Below, one piece after another: positions 9,316 to 17,963 of a stretch of 64,000 nucleotides of DNA (within the stretch, counting starts at the first letter, position 1; the number at the start of each line of letters is the position of its first letter). Position numbers and translations under genes: made by a program. Below the pieces are notes generated by a model. The model searched no databases. It was not told where the DNA came from and was given only the letters and a program-made list of their open reading frames with translations. Source of the stretch: Gammaproteobacteria bacterium (lineage in GTDB: Bacteria; Pseudomonadota; Gammaproteobacteria; S012-40); assembly GCA_029881255.1 (NCBI GenBank), contig JAOUMY010000001.1, positions 186,001-250,000 of the forward strand, read 5' to 3'.

Positions 9316-11097
9316 ATGAACAACAAAGCAAATATATGCCCATTGTGGCTGGTTCGCGTATTTCCATTTATTCGCTGGTGGCAGGACGTCAACGGAAAAA
9401 CATTTCGCGCAGACCTTATCGCTGGGCTCACTGGCGCAATCGTTGTTCTTCCTCAGGGGGTTGCATTTGCCACAATCGCCGGCATGCCACCCGAATACGG
9501 TTTGTACGCGGGCATGGTGCCAGCCATTATTGCGGCGTTATGGGGTTCATCAAGACACCTGGTCTCTGGTCCAACCACGGCAGCATCAATCGTTTTGTTC
9601 TCAGCCATTAGCGCTCATGCCGAACCCGGCAGTATCGACTACGTGCGACTGGTGTTAACACTCACATTCATGGTGGGTGTAATACAACTCACCATGGGCA
9701 TCGCCAGACTTGGAACTTTAGTCAACTTTATTTCTCATTCCGTTGTCGTAGGATTTACCGCTGGCGCAGCCATACTTATCGCATCCAACCAAATTAAGAA
9801 TTTCTTCGGTATCAGCATAGAGAGAGGGCTACATTTTTACGAAGTCATCCTGCAACTCGTCCAGCATATCTCAGAGACCAATCTCTATATCTTCGGCATT
9901 GCCACTCTGACCCTGATATCGGGTATTGTGGCTAAGCGCCTGATACCCAAAATCCCTTATATGTTGATTGCGATGATAATCGGCAGTATCGCTTCGATTG
10001 TACTCAATTCCATACTGGGCCAGGAATTTACACACATCGTCACCGTTGGAGCGTTACCGGCATCTTTGCCACCGCTCTCGTCTCCCGATCTGACCTTGAG
10101 TACCATCAAGGAACTGGCACCTGCGGCACTAGCTGCAACACTGTTTGCCTTGGTCGAAGCGGTGTCAATCGCACGCTCTATAGGCATCAAATCTGGGCAA
10201 CACATCGACGGCAACCAGGAATTTATTGGCCAGGGCCTTTCCAATATTGCAGGGAGTTTTTTCTCCGGATATGTCGCCACTGGCTCTTTCAATCGCAGCG
10301 GCCTCAACTACGAGGCGGGCGCAAAAACTCCGCTCGCGGCCGTAATGGCCGGCCTTATGCTAGTAGGCATCGTGCTTCTTGTCGCACCCTATGCATCCTA
10401 TCTTCCGAATGCCGCGATGGCCGCCATTCTGTTTTTAGTTGCCTGGGGATTGGTAGATATACACCACATCAAGCGCATCATAAAAACCAGCCGATCAGAA
10501 ACAACCGTACTGCTGACAACATTTCTCTCTACGCTTTTTCTGGAACTCGAGTTCGCCATATTCCTGGGGGTATTACTTTCACTGGTTCTGTATTTAAACC
10601 GGACATCAAGACCGAAGGTACTTTCCCGCATTCCTGATCCATCGCTACCGAAACGCAAATTCATCACCTCAACTGTGCAGGAAAAAGAGTGCCCACAACT
10701 CAAACTCGCCAGGATTGATGGTTCCTTGTTTTTTGGCGCCGTTCCACACGTACGCGAATCAATCGCTAACTTCTATCAACGCAACCCCGAGCAAAAACAT
10801 CTTCTCATCGTTGCGATAGGGATTAATTTCGTCGACCTTGCGGGTGCGGAATATCTGGAAGAGGAGGCTATTAAGCGCCGGAAGATTGGCGGCACAATGT
10901 CCATGTATCTTGTAAAAGAGGATGTCGTGGATCGTCTGCAACGTGGCGGCTACCTGGAACATATTGGACGAGACAATATTTACGGCTCTAAAACCGAGGC
11001 CGTAAAGTCTATCTTCGATAAACACTTAGACAAGAGCATTTGCGCAAAATGTAGTAAACGCGTATTCCTTGAGTGCGATAGCGTGCCGCGAAACTAA
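9316..11097 (+). CDS. SulP-family anion transporter with STAS domain
   Basis: This 593-residue inner-membrane transporter is of the SulP/SLC26 family (sulfate, bicarbonate or other anions). The signature near the first membrane segment (AGLTGAIVVLPQGVAFATIAGMPPEYGLYAG, residues about 35-65) is strong. About 12-14 hydrophobic segments follow to about residue 425, then a STAS domain (about 450-560). A C-terminal tail carries three cysteines (CAKCSKRVFLEC), which could bind metal. Which anion is moved cannot be decided from sequence. It lies directly after the nitroreductase gene. Confidence 0.9.
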   Translation: MNNKANICPLWLVRVFPFIRWWQDVNGKTFRADLIAGLTGAIVVLPQGVAFATIAGMPPEYGLYAGMVPAIIAALWGSSRHLVSGPTTAASIVLFSAISAHAEPGSIDYVRLVLTLTFMVGVIQLTMGIARLGTLVNFISHSVVVGFTAGAAILIASNQIKNFFGISIERGLHFYEVILQLVQHISETNLYIFGIATLTLISGIVAKRLIPKIPYMLIAMIIGSIASIVLNSILGQEFTHIVTVGALPASLPPLSSPDLTLSTIKELAPAALAATLFALVEAVSIARSIGIKSGQHIDGNQEFIGQGLSNIAGSFFSGYVATGSFNRSGLNYEAGAKTPLAAVMAGLMLVGIVLLVAPYASYLPNAAMAAILFLVAWGLVDIHHIKRIIKTSRSETTVLLTTFLSTLFLELEFAIFLGVLLSLVLYLNRTSRPKVLSRIPDPSLPKRKFITSTVQEKECPQLKLARIDGSLFFGAVPHVRESIANFYQRNPEQKHLLIVAIGINFVDLAGAEYLEEEAIKRRKIGGTMSMYLVKEDVVDRLQRGGYLEHIGRDNIYGSKTEAVKSIFDKHLDKSICAKCSKRVFLECDSVPRN

Positions 11098-11110
11098 TAC
11101 TTAATAAATC

Positions 11111-11452
11111 TTAGCCGGGCGGCCAGGCCAACTGACGCCCGGCCAGTAAATGCATATGCAAGTGAAACACGGTTTGGCCGCCGTCGCCATTGCAATTGAC
11201 CACCAACCTGTAACCTGATTCATCGACTCCAAGCCGTTTCGCCACCGTTTTCGCAACCAACCCCATCCTCCCAAAGATCACACCATCTTCCTCAGAAAAA
11301 TCATTGACTGTAGGTATATGTTTTCGTGGTATAATCAGCGTGTGCTGAGGGGCCTGAGGGTTAACATCCCGAAAGGCGATAATTTCGTTATCTTGATACA
11401 CTATTTCGCTTGGAATAGTGCCGTTTGCTATTTTGCAAAAAAGGCAGTCCAT
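11111..11452 (-). CDS. hinT: HIT-family nucleotide hydrolase (HinT-like)
   Basis: This is a 113-residue histidine-triad protein, typically a purine nucleoside phosphoramidase. I start it at the ATG at 11452 (MDCLFCKIANG), because GGAGG sits 7 bases upstream and this matches the family N-terminus; the longer open frame is not needed. The triad HLHMHLL is near residue 100. The preceding GGQTVFHLH context and the IPRKHI motif are conserved. It is convergent with the SulP gene. Confidence 0.93.
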   Translation of the reverse strand: MDCLFCKIANGTIPSEIVYQDNEIIAFRDVNPQAPQHTLIIPRKHIPTVNDFSEEDGVIFGRMGLVAKTVAKRLGVDESGYRLVVNCNGDGGQTVFHLHMHLLAGRQLAWPPG

Positions 11453-11656
11453 ATCAATCCTCCGCACCTGGGTTTTTTGGAGACAACAGCGTTGACTCCG
11501 GTAGCTTTCGCTCAGGCTGACGATCATATCAGTGGCTACTCAGGGATAGAAGCAGCAAATGTTTACACTTTGTTGCGAGCACGCTGGCTATAATTGAGTC
11601 ATACTGTCGACTTTGATCCGGACTCACCGCAACAACTTTTATAATGTAGCGAAAAC

Positions 11657-12100
11657 ATGGGCCTATATCGTAGAAGACGAAATACTGGAAAAATTGTCAA
11701 ACAGCGTTTTAACGGTAGAACGTTAATCGTGCATTCCGGTTTTCCGGAAAGCTGGTTGAAAGAACTCTTGAGACAACCTGGTGGTGGCGGTTATTTTCGC
11801 ATTGATATACGCGTACAAAGCGATGATCGTCCTTCTCCCGTGGAAAAATTTGTCCATGACCAGCTATTACCCTTAGAACTGCCTCTTCCATTCATGGCAA
11901 AAATTGACTATGACAATGTCTATCTACGTCATCTGACTCGCAATGACGAGTTGGTCGATCCCTCTGAAGTGGGGATGATATACACCGAAATTGAAACTCG
12001 TTATCACATACGTCTTTCGATTGAGAAGGCAAAAACAGAGGCCTTCCCAGGCATGGCGCTGGACAATAACGATATTGCTATCGAGACTGTGCTCGCCTGA
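11657..12100 (+). CDS. Hypothetical protein
   Basis: This 147-residue protein is not one I recognise. It begins with a very basic stretch (LYRRRRNTGKIVKQRF), has a Gly run (PGGGGYFRIDIRV) and an otherwise soluble, mixed composition with no signal peptide or membrane helix. Codon usage resembles its neighbours and the frame fills the space between hinT and the mgtC-like gene, so it is probably a real gene. A 7-bp hairpin at 12106-12126 follows the stop but lacks a good U-tract. I assign no function. Confidence 0.6.
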   Translation: MGLYRRRRNTGKIVKQRFNGRTLIVHSGFPESWLKELLRQPGGGGYFRIDIRVQSDDRPSPVEKFVHDQLLPLELPLPFMAKIDYDNVYLRHLTRNDELVDPSEVGMIYTEIETRYHIRLSIEKAKTEAFPGMALDNNDIAIETVLA

Positions 12101-12216
12101 TACCCGGCTTTACTTTTGTTAAAGCCCTGTACCTCTGCACTAATACGGAACTCTTTCTCGAATAAGAAGGCTAGCGCCTTGTTAAAACGGCACTTTTCTT
12201 GCCGTAGTTAATTCTA

Positions 12217-12912
12217 ATGATAGATCACGATCTCACCGTTACTTTTGTTCGCCTGGTCGCCGCCATATTTATTGGCGGTATCATTGGGCTTGAGCGCAGC
12301 ATCAATGGACGACCCGCAGGGTTTCGCACCCATGCTCTAGTCTGTCTTTCCTCATCCGTACTCATGTTATTAACTGTCTATCAGTGGAAACTACTCGCGG
12401 ATGCGCCTATCGATACGATACGAGTAGACCCGACTCGCATGGCTCAAGGCATTATGACTGGCATTGGCTTTCTAGGAGCCGGTGTAATTATGAAGGAGCG
12501 CTTCACCATCCGCGGGCTGACAACTGCGGCTTCGATCTGGGTTACCGCATCTATCGGAATACTCGTCGGAATGGGTTTCTTTTCAGCCGCAGGCATAGCG
12601 ACCGTGCTCGCCCTGGGAACGCTGTCACTGTTTAGAATTTTCGAACAATATCTGCCCACCGTACAATTCGGCAGACTGAGTATCCGCACATTGCGCAAAT
12701 CCAGCTTGAGTGAAGACGACTTATTGGAAATTGTTTCCACTTATAAATTCACGGCGGGAAGCATTAGCTACAACCTGGAAAGTGAAGGCAAATACAGCAA
12801 AATGGAAATGATTGTGCGCACGCGTCACCCGGAAAACTTTCGCAAGCTGAGTGAAACTCTCAACCAGATGGAAGAAATACAGGAGTTCAGTTTGACGCCA
12901 CGCTCAAGCTGA
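12217..12912 (+). CDS. MgtC/SapB family membrane protein
   Basis: This 231-residue protein has about five membrane helices in the first 145 residues, with the family motifs IGGIIGLERSINGRPAGFRTHALV and MTGIGFLGAGVIMK. A cytoplasmic ACT-like C-terminal domain follows (about 155-229). MgtC proteins are linked to growth at low magnesium and, in some pathogens, to regulation of the F-type ATP synthase. Nothing in the context shows which role applies here. It lies upstream of the priA regulatory region on the same strand. Confidence 0.88.
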   Translation: MIDHDLTVTFVRLVAAIFIGGIIGLERSINGRPAGFRTHALVCLSSSVLMLLTVYQWKLLADAPIDTIRVDPTRMAQGIMTGIGFLGAGVIMKERFTIRGLTTAASIWVTASIGILVGMGFFSAAGIATVLALGTLSLFRIFEQYLPTVQFGRLSIRTLRKSSLSEDDLLEIVSTYKFTAGSISYNLESEGKYSKMEMIVRTRHPENFRKLSETLNQMEEIQEFSLTPRSS

Positions 12913-12923
12913 CGAGGACTGGT

Positions 12924-13134
12924 TTACCCACAACTGAAAACCCTTGTCAACCGCCTAATCGTAAGATTTTTATCTTTAATACACCACACAGGCAAAATCT
13001 TTAATATCTGTAATAACAATAAGTTACAAAAACGATGCTTTTTTAAACAATCTAAACGCAAGTGTGGAACGACGTGCATTGGTGTGACTTCCCCCCAATT
13101 CTTCCACAAAGTTATCCACAGCTTGTGTGCATAA
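12924..13134. promoter_or_regulatory. DnaA-box cluster with AT-rich tract upstream of priA (site 2)
   Basis: A perfect TTATCCACA at 13112-13120 is flanked by TCTTCCACA (13100-13108, two mismatches, 3-base gap) and an inverted TGTGCATAA (13126-13134, one mismatch, 5-base gap). A further near match, TTACCCACA, is at 12924-12932. Between them lies an AT-rich tract with the 10-bp direct repeat ATCTTTAATA at 12972-12981 and 12997-13006. The cluster ends 64 bases before the priA ATG, so DnaA control of priA is plausible. The triplet geometry is identical to the site at 2989-3023. Confidence 0.6.
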
Positions 13135-13198
13135 CTATATAGCGCCAAACAACGGCAACTCGCCGCTAAGTTCTGTAATTCCGTGATACATTCTGCGC

Positions 13199-15394
13199 AT
13201 GCAGAAAATTTCCATTTTACGCCTGGCCTTACCCACGCCGTTGCGCAAAACATTTGACTATCTTGCGCCTAATTCAGAAAGCGACATTTCGCTTGAGCCA
13301 GGTATGCGAGTCCTCGTTCCCTTTGGCAAGCGACAACTTGTCGGGATTCTGTTGGAAGTGAGCGATAACAGCGATTTCGATCTAAATAAACTGAAATCGG
13401 CGATACAAATTCTCGACCACACACCGCTGTTTACCGCCTCAATGCTCACTTGGTTACGCTGGATGGCAGATTATTATCATCATCCTATTGGTGAGGTGTT
13501 TTCCAGCGCCCTGCCCGCGCTCTTGCGCCAGGGAAAAGACACACGCAGCCAGGAGACACCGATTTTCATAGCTGAACCGAATCTTGATCAACACGAACTT
13601 CGTTCTCTGATGCGTGCACCAAAACAAAAAGCACTACTGGAGTACATCCAGTCTCAGCCCACGGGTGTGACAATAGATTTGATCCGCTTTCGATTTGAAC
13701 ACTGGCAAACCCCGGTGAACCAATTACTGGAAAAGGGTTTTATTCGTCGTACGTCGATCATACGAGAACCTAAAACACCGTCCTACAATTCCGGACCGAC
13801 GCTAAATGCTGAACAACAAAACTGCGTAAATGAGATCAACAGCACTCGAAGCAAGTACCGTTCTTTTGTTTTACAAGGCATCACTGGCAGCGGAAAAACC
13901 GAGGTCTACCTCAACGCAATACAATCGCTCGTAGAAAGTGGCCTGCAAGCCATGGTTCTCGTTCCAGAAATTGGACTGACACCACAATTTCTTGCACGCT
14001 TCGAACAACGTTTTGGTGGAGAGATTGCCATACTGCATTCGGGCATGAGCGACGGTGAACGCCTCCACCATTGGACGCTAGCGCAACAAGGGCGAGCAAA
14101 TATCCTCATTGGCACTCGCTCTGCCGTATTCACACCGCTACCGCGACTAGGGATCATTATCGTCGATGAGGAGCACGACAATTCGTATAAACAACAGGAC
14201 AGTTTTCGATACTCCGCACGCGACATGGCCGTTGTACGTGCAAGACGCGAAGGCATTCCGGTTGTATTAGGTAGCGCCACTCCTTCATTTGAGAGCATGC
14301 GCAATGTGGAGGAACAACGCTATCAAGTGTTGCACCTGACCAAACGTGCCGGCGATGCCCGCCCACCTGCGTTTCATCTGCTTGATCTTAAGGGCCAGCC
14401 ACTACAGGAAAATTTTTCGCACGCACTCGTCAACACCATGCGCAAACACCTCGACCAGGGAAATCAGGTATTACTTTTTCTCAATCGCCGCGGGTTTGCA
14501 CCCTCTCTTATCTGTCACGAATGTAGCTGGGTGGCGATGTGCAAGCGCTGCGAATTACCGCTAACATTTCATCAACAGTCACGTCGCCTGCGTTGTCACC
14601 ATTGTGGAAGCGAGCGACAGATACCGCAGCAATGCCCTGACTGTAGCAACCTCAATCTTTTCCCTCGCGGATATGGAACAGAAAGAGTTGAGCAGTTTTT
14701 AAACGCGCAGTTCCCTGATGTCGAAACCTTGCGCATCGATCGCGACACCACACGTGGAAAAAACAAATTGCACTCGCTGCTCGAACGCATCCATCTGGGC
14801 GAAAAACAAATACTTCTCGGCACGCAAATGCTCGCCAAGGGACATGATTTTCCCAATGTCACTTTGGTTGGAATACTCGACGCCGATCAAGGCCTGTATG
14901 GCACAGACTTTCGCGCGACAGAAAAGCTCGCGCAACTAATTACCCAGGTTGCCGGTCGCGCAGGGCGAGGCAGCAAACGAGGACAAGTGCTTATTCAGAC
15001 ACACTACCCTGATCACCCACTACTTCAAACCTTGGTACATGATGGCTACGAAGCCTTTGTGCACGCCGCCCTCATGGAGAGACGGGACGCTTTGCTACCT
15101 CCTTATACGCACGCAGTGTTGTTTCGAGCGGAGAGCAATACACCAGGTCGGGAACTGACTTTCTTACAGGAGATAACAAGTGAACTATATGGAGGGATAG
15201 ACAAAGAAACAATGGTACTCGGGCCTACGCCATCACCCATCGAAAAACGTGCCGGTCGATTTCGCAGTCAATTACTTTTGTTGTCGAAAAACCGCGCGCC
15301 TTTACACCAACTCGTACAGCGAACCCTCCCTTTGCTGGAAAAAGAGCGTCGCGTTCGTTGGTCTATAGATATTGATCCGCTGGATTTAAGCTAG
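13199..15394 (+). CDS. priA: Primosomal protein N' / replication restart helicase PriA
   Basis: This 731-residue superfamily 2 helicase reloads the replisome at stalled forks. In order it shows an N-terminal DNA-binding domain, Walker A (GITGSGKTEVY, near residue 230), a DEEH box, two zinc-binding cysteine clusters (CHEC, CKRC, CHHC, CPDC between about residues 440 and 485) and helicase motifs GTQMLAKGHDFPNV and QVAGRAGRG. All key residues are present and the length equals that of E. coli PriA (about 730). It converges on yacG with a 6-base gap. A DnaA-box cluster lies in its upstream region. Confidence 0.97.
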   Translation: MQKISILRLALPTPLRKTFDYLAPNSESDISLEPGMRVLVPFGKRQLVGILLEVSDNSDFDLNKLKSAIQILDHTPLFTASMLTWLRWMADYYHHPIGEVFSSALPALLRQGKDTRSQETPIFIAEPNLDQHELRSLMRAPKQKALLEYIQSQPTGVTIDLIRFRFEHWQTPVNQLLEKGFIRRTSIIREPKTPSYNSGPTLNAEQQNCVNEINSTRSKYRSFVLQGITGSGKTEVYLNAIQSLVESGLQAMVLVPEIGLTPQFLARFEQRFGGEIAILHSGMSDGERLHHWTLAQQGRANILIGTRSAVFTPLPRLGIIIVDEEHDNSYKQQDSFRYSARDMAVVRARREGIPVVLGSATPSFESMRNVEEQRYQVLHLTKRAGDARPPAFHLLDLKGQPLQENFSHALVNTMRKHLDQGNQVLLFLNRRGFAPSLICHECSWVAMCKRCELPLTFHQQSRRLRCHHCGSERQIPQQCPDCSNLNLFPRGYGTERVEQFLNAQFPDVETLRIDRDTTRGKNKLHSLLERIHLGEKQILLGTQMLAKGHDFPNVTLVGILDADQGLYGTDFRATEKLAQLITQVAGRAGRGSKRGQVLIQTHYPDHPLLQTLVHDGYEAFVHAALMERRDALLPPYTHAVLFRAESNTPGRELTFLQEITSELYGGIDKETMVLGPTPSPIEKRAGRFRSQLLLLSKNRAPLHQLVQRTLPLLEKERRVRWSIDIDPLDLS

Positions 15395-15400
15395 AAAGGC

Positions 15401-15577
15401 TTATTCGCCAGAAGACAGTTCAGATTCTGATGGATGATCTTGTGTCGGGATCGCGTATTGCTCATCGGCCCATGCGCCGAGATCAATCAAACGACAGCGC
15501 TCCGAACAAAACGGCCTGAACGTGGCCTTTTCAGACCATTTGACCAGCGCGCCACAGGTAGGACAATCAACATTCAT
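15401..15577 (-). CDS. yacG: DNA gyrase inhibitor YacG
   Basis: This 58-residue zinc-finger protein binds GyrB and inhibits gyrase. The Zn ligands are C-P-T-C near residues 5-8 and CSERC near 28-32, followed by the typical RLIDLGAWADEQYAIP. The ATG overlaps the TGA of the upstream coaE-zapD gene (ATGA), so translation is coupled. The cluster order coaE, zapD, yacG is the standard gammaproteobacterial one. Confidence 0.92.
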   Translation of the reverse strand: MNVDCPTCGALVKWSEKATFRPFCSERCRLIDLGAWADEQYAIPTQDHPSESELSSGE

Positions 15578-17043
15578 ATGGCGCTACGCACAAGCAAAAA
15601 AGAAACATTGGTATCGGCCTGCACCGGTCGCTCACTCCCCATAGGTTTGAGAAAACGTACCGTAAAACGGTGCTTGCCACCACTGATTTCGGGATAATAA
15701 GGACTATCGACCGGCACTTTTACCTGGATCATTTGAAATGGTGCGCTGCTGTCCAGCGAGCTTTGAAAAAAACCATTACTCGCAATCTCCTCAACCGGTT
15801 CAGCGCTCTCTCTCACCAAATCAAGAATGATTTTCACGACAGATTTAACCAGTGAGAACTCACTCAGCCAGGTTTCAAGATCTTTCTTACGCACCTCAAT
15901 AGGCTGACCTAACCACCAACCATAAGCTGGCGTGTCAAATCCCATTGCCCCGCCTGGCATACTGTCTTTTTGTCGTAAACCATTCAAAAATTCGTTCAGC
16001 TTGAGAGACAGAGCTATCTGCCCTTCAACGGCACGCAAATCTCTGACATAGGTTTTTAGCTGATTAAGCACTGTTTCGAGACGTTCCTTATCAATGCCGT
16101 CGATCTGTGCATAACGCACCAGTCCGGCATTAATACGTTCCAGCTCTTTCATGAACTCCGTTTTTAACTCAGGACGGCAAAAGATTGTCATGATGTCGAT
16201 CAATCCCTGCATGGCTGCACGAGAGTCGAAAATATCGTCACCGCGCAGGTGATATTCCGTTTCCATAAAAAGGTTTTCAAGGCGCATCAATGTGCGAATG
16301 CGCTCATTCAGTGGCAGTGTGTAGGTTATATAATCAGATTCCACTACGGCAACAGACGCTTTTTCCGCGCTTTTCGTCGAGGATAGTTCGTCCGTATGTG
16401 CAGAAGAAGGCATTTCCTGCTCATCGGGTAGGGTAATCTGTTTTAATTGAGTTTGTGCCATATCACTGTATCGTCGATGTATGTCATCAACTTGACTATA
16501 TAGGGAGTCCAAATCGCCGGTGTTTTCGATCACTTCGTCCGCCTCCTCAAGACGTTGTTTACGATCGATCTGGGCATCCATAATGGCCTGGACATCTTGC
16601 TCGCTGACCTTATCGCGCAACACGGTACGACGAATCTGTTCTTCTGGCGTGGAGTCCACCACCAGAATACGGTCTACCATGTCCCGCTGCCCTGTTTCGA
16701 ACAGCAAAGGTATCACAACTATGCAATACGGGGTACGAATCTCTTCAATACGTTGGCGCATAGTGCGCCTAATTAGCGGATGTAACAAAGATTCCAGCCA
16801 TTTTCTATCGCGATTACTTTGAAAAATGCGCTTACGTAATAGTGGGCGATTCAATCCACCCTCATCTGTGAGTATCTCTTCGCCAAAATAAGACGCAATT
16901 TCTTCCAGTGCGGGAGAGCCTGGCTCGACGACTTCTCTGGCGATAATGTCGGTATCGACTACTGGTACGCCAAGGATTTCAAAGCGACGCGTCACGGCAG
17001 ACTTACCGCTCCCAATGCCGCCTGTCAGCCCGACTATCAGCAT
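15574..17043 (-). CDS. coaE-zapD: CoaE-ZapD fusion: dephospho-CoA kinase joined to FtsZ-bundling protein ZapD
   Basis: One uninterrupted 489-codon frame encodes two proteins that are separate neighbours in E. coli. Residues 1 to about 198 are dephospho-CoA kinase, the last step of CoA synthesis: P-loop GGIGSGKS (8-15), DTD (30-32), LFETG and the VLRDK lid are present. Residues 199-236 are a low-complexity Ser/Glu/Ala linker. From about 237 to 485 the sequence follows ZapD (DUF1342), a cytosolic protein that cross-links FtsZ filaments: PLNERIRTLMRLE, LKTYVRDLR, SMPGGAMGFDTPAYG, SPYYPEISGGKHRFTVRF. Both halves look intact. The pilD gene precedes it by 9 bases, and yacG overlaps its end. Confidence 0.93.
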   Translation of the reverse strand: MLIVGLTGGIGSGKSAVTRRFEILGVPVVDTDIIAREVVEPGSPALEEIASYFGEEILTDEGGLNRPLLRKRIFQSNRDRKWLESLLHPLIRRTMRQRIEEIRTPYCIVVIPLLFETGQRDMVDRILVVDSTPEEQIRRTVLRDKVSEQDVQAIMDAQIDRKQRLEEADEVIENTGDLDSLYSQVDDIHRRYSDMAQTQLKQITLPDEQEMPSSAHTDELSSTKSAEKASVAVVESDYITYTLPLNERIRTLMRLENLFMETEYHLRGDDIFDSRAAMQGLIDIMTIFCRPELKTEFMKELERINAGLVRYAQIDGIDKERLETVLNQLKTYVRDLRAVEGQIALSLKLNEFLNGLRQKDSMPGGAMGFDTPAYGWWLGQPIEVRKKDLETWLSEFSLVKSVVKIILDLVRESAEPVEEIASNGFFQSSLDSSAPFQMIQVKVPVDSPYYPEISGGKHRFTVRFLKPMGSERPVQADTNVSFLLVRSAI

Positions 17044-17052
17044 TTGTCGTTC

Positions 17053-17952
17053 CTATAGCCCCGATATTTTCCAGTATTGATCCAAAATTTCCTGCCCCCA
17101 CAACATGGCGCACCAACCGGCAATCGCCAGATAGGGGCCAAACGGGATCGGTTTGTCGCGCTCATGTCGACGCAACACTATCAACAACACGCCCAGCACC
17201 GCACCCGCAAAAGAGGATAGCAGGATAATAACTGGAAGCAACTTCCAGCCTAGCCAGGCACCCAGGGCTGAGAGCAATTTGAAATCGCCAAACCCCATAC
17301 CTTCTTTGCCGGTTAGCAATCTGAATAGCTGATAGACAAACCACAAAGACATATAACCGGCGACGGCGCCAATAATCGCTTCTACCGGAGAAACAAACGC
17401 ACCGCCAAGGCTTAACAACAAACCGACCCAGATCAATGGCAAGGTAATCGTGTCGGGCAAGAGCTGAGTATCGTAATCAATAACACTGAGCGCGATTAGC
17501 ACCCAGGTGAACAGCAAACCCGCACATGCAGCCAAACCAAAACCAAAATGCGATGCAACAACGGCTGACAATACCGCGCTAAGCAATTCGATGAGCGGAT
17601 ACCGAACCGAAATAGCCGTACCACATCCGGCGCATTTGCCACGCAACATCACATAACTCAGCACCGGAATATTCTCCCACGCGCGCACGACCCGTTTGCA
17701 ATGCGGGCAATGCGATCGAGGTACTGCGAGATTGAATTTTTCATCTTTGATAGCTGACTTGCTATCATTTTTCTGTGCTGGTAGATCGTCAAACATTTCG
17801 GCGCAGTATTGTCGCCATTGCTTTTCCAGCATCACAGGCAGGCGATAGATCACGACGTTTAGAAAACTTCCGACGAGTAAACCAAAAAGGGCAGAAACGA
17901 TAACGAAACTTGCTGGATTATCCGTAAATACTGTGACAGCCGTGTCTAACAT
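17053..17952 (-). CDS. pilD: Prepilin peptidase / N-methyltransferase PilD
   Basis: This 299-residue inner-membrane bifunctional enzyme cleaves the type IV prepilin leader and methylates the new N-terminus. The N-terminal membrane helix is followed by a cytoplasmic zinc-binding loop with CPHC and CAGC pairs, then about seven hydrophobic segments. The two catalytic Asp motifs of the aspartyl protease are visible: VIDYDTQLLPD and GFGDFKLL. It lies downstream of pilC (11-base gap) and upstream of coaE-zapD. Confidence 0.95.
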   Translation of the reverse strand: MLDTAVTVFTDNPASFVIVSALFGLLVGSFLNVVIYRLPVMLEKQWRQYCAEMFDDLPAQKNDSKSAIKDEKFNLAVPRSHCPHCKRVVRAWENIPVLSYVMLRGKCAGCGTAISVRYPLIELLSAVLSAVVASHFGFGLAACAGLLFTWVLIALSVIDYDTQLLPDTITLPLIWVGLLLSLGGAFVSPVEAIIGAVAGYMSLWFVYQLFRLLTGKEGMGFGDFKLLSALGAWLGWKLLPVIILLSSFAGAVLGVLLIVLRRHERDKPIPFGPYLAIAGWCAMLWGQEILDQYWKISGL

Positions 17953-17963
17953 TATCTCCGTAC

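Noticed and set aside
12106-12126. Terminator after the hypothetical gene at 11657
   Set aside because: The 7-bp stem has a 7-base loop and no U-tract, so support is too weak.
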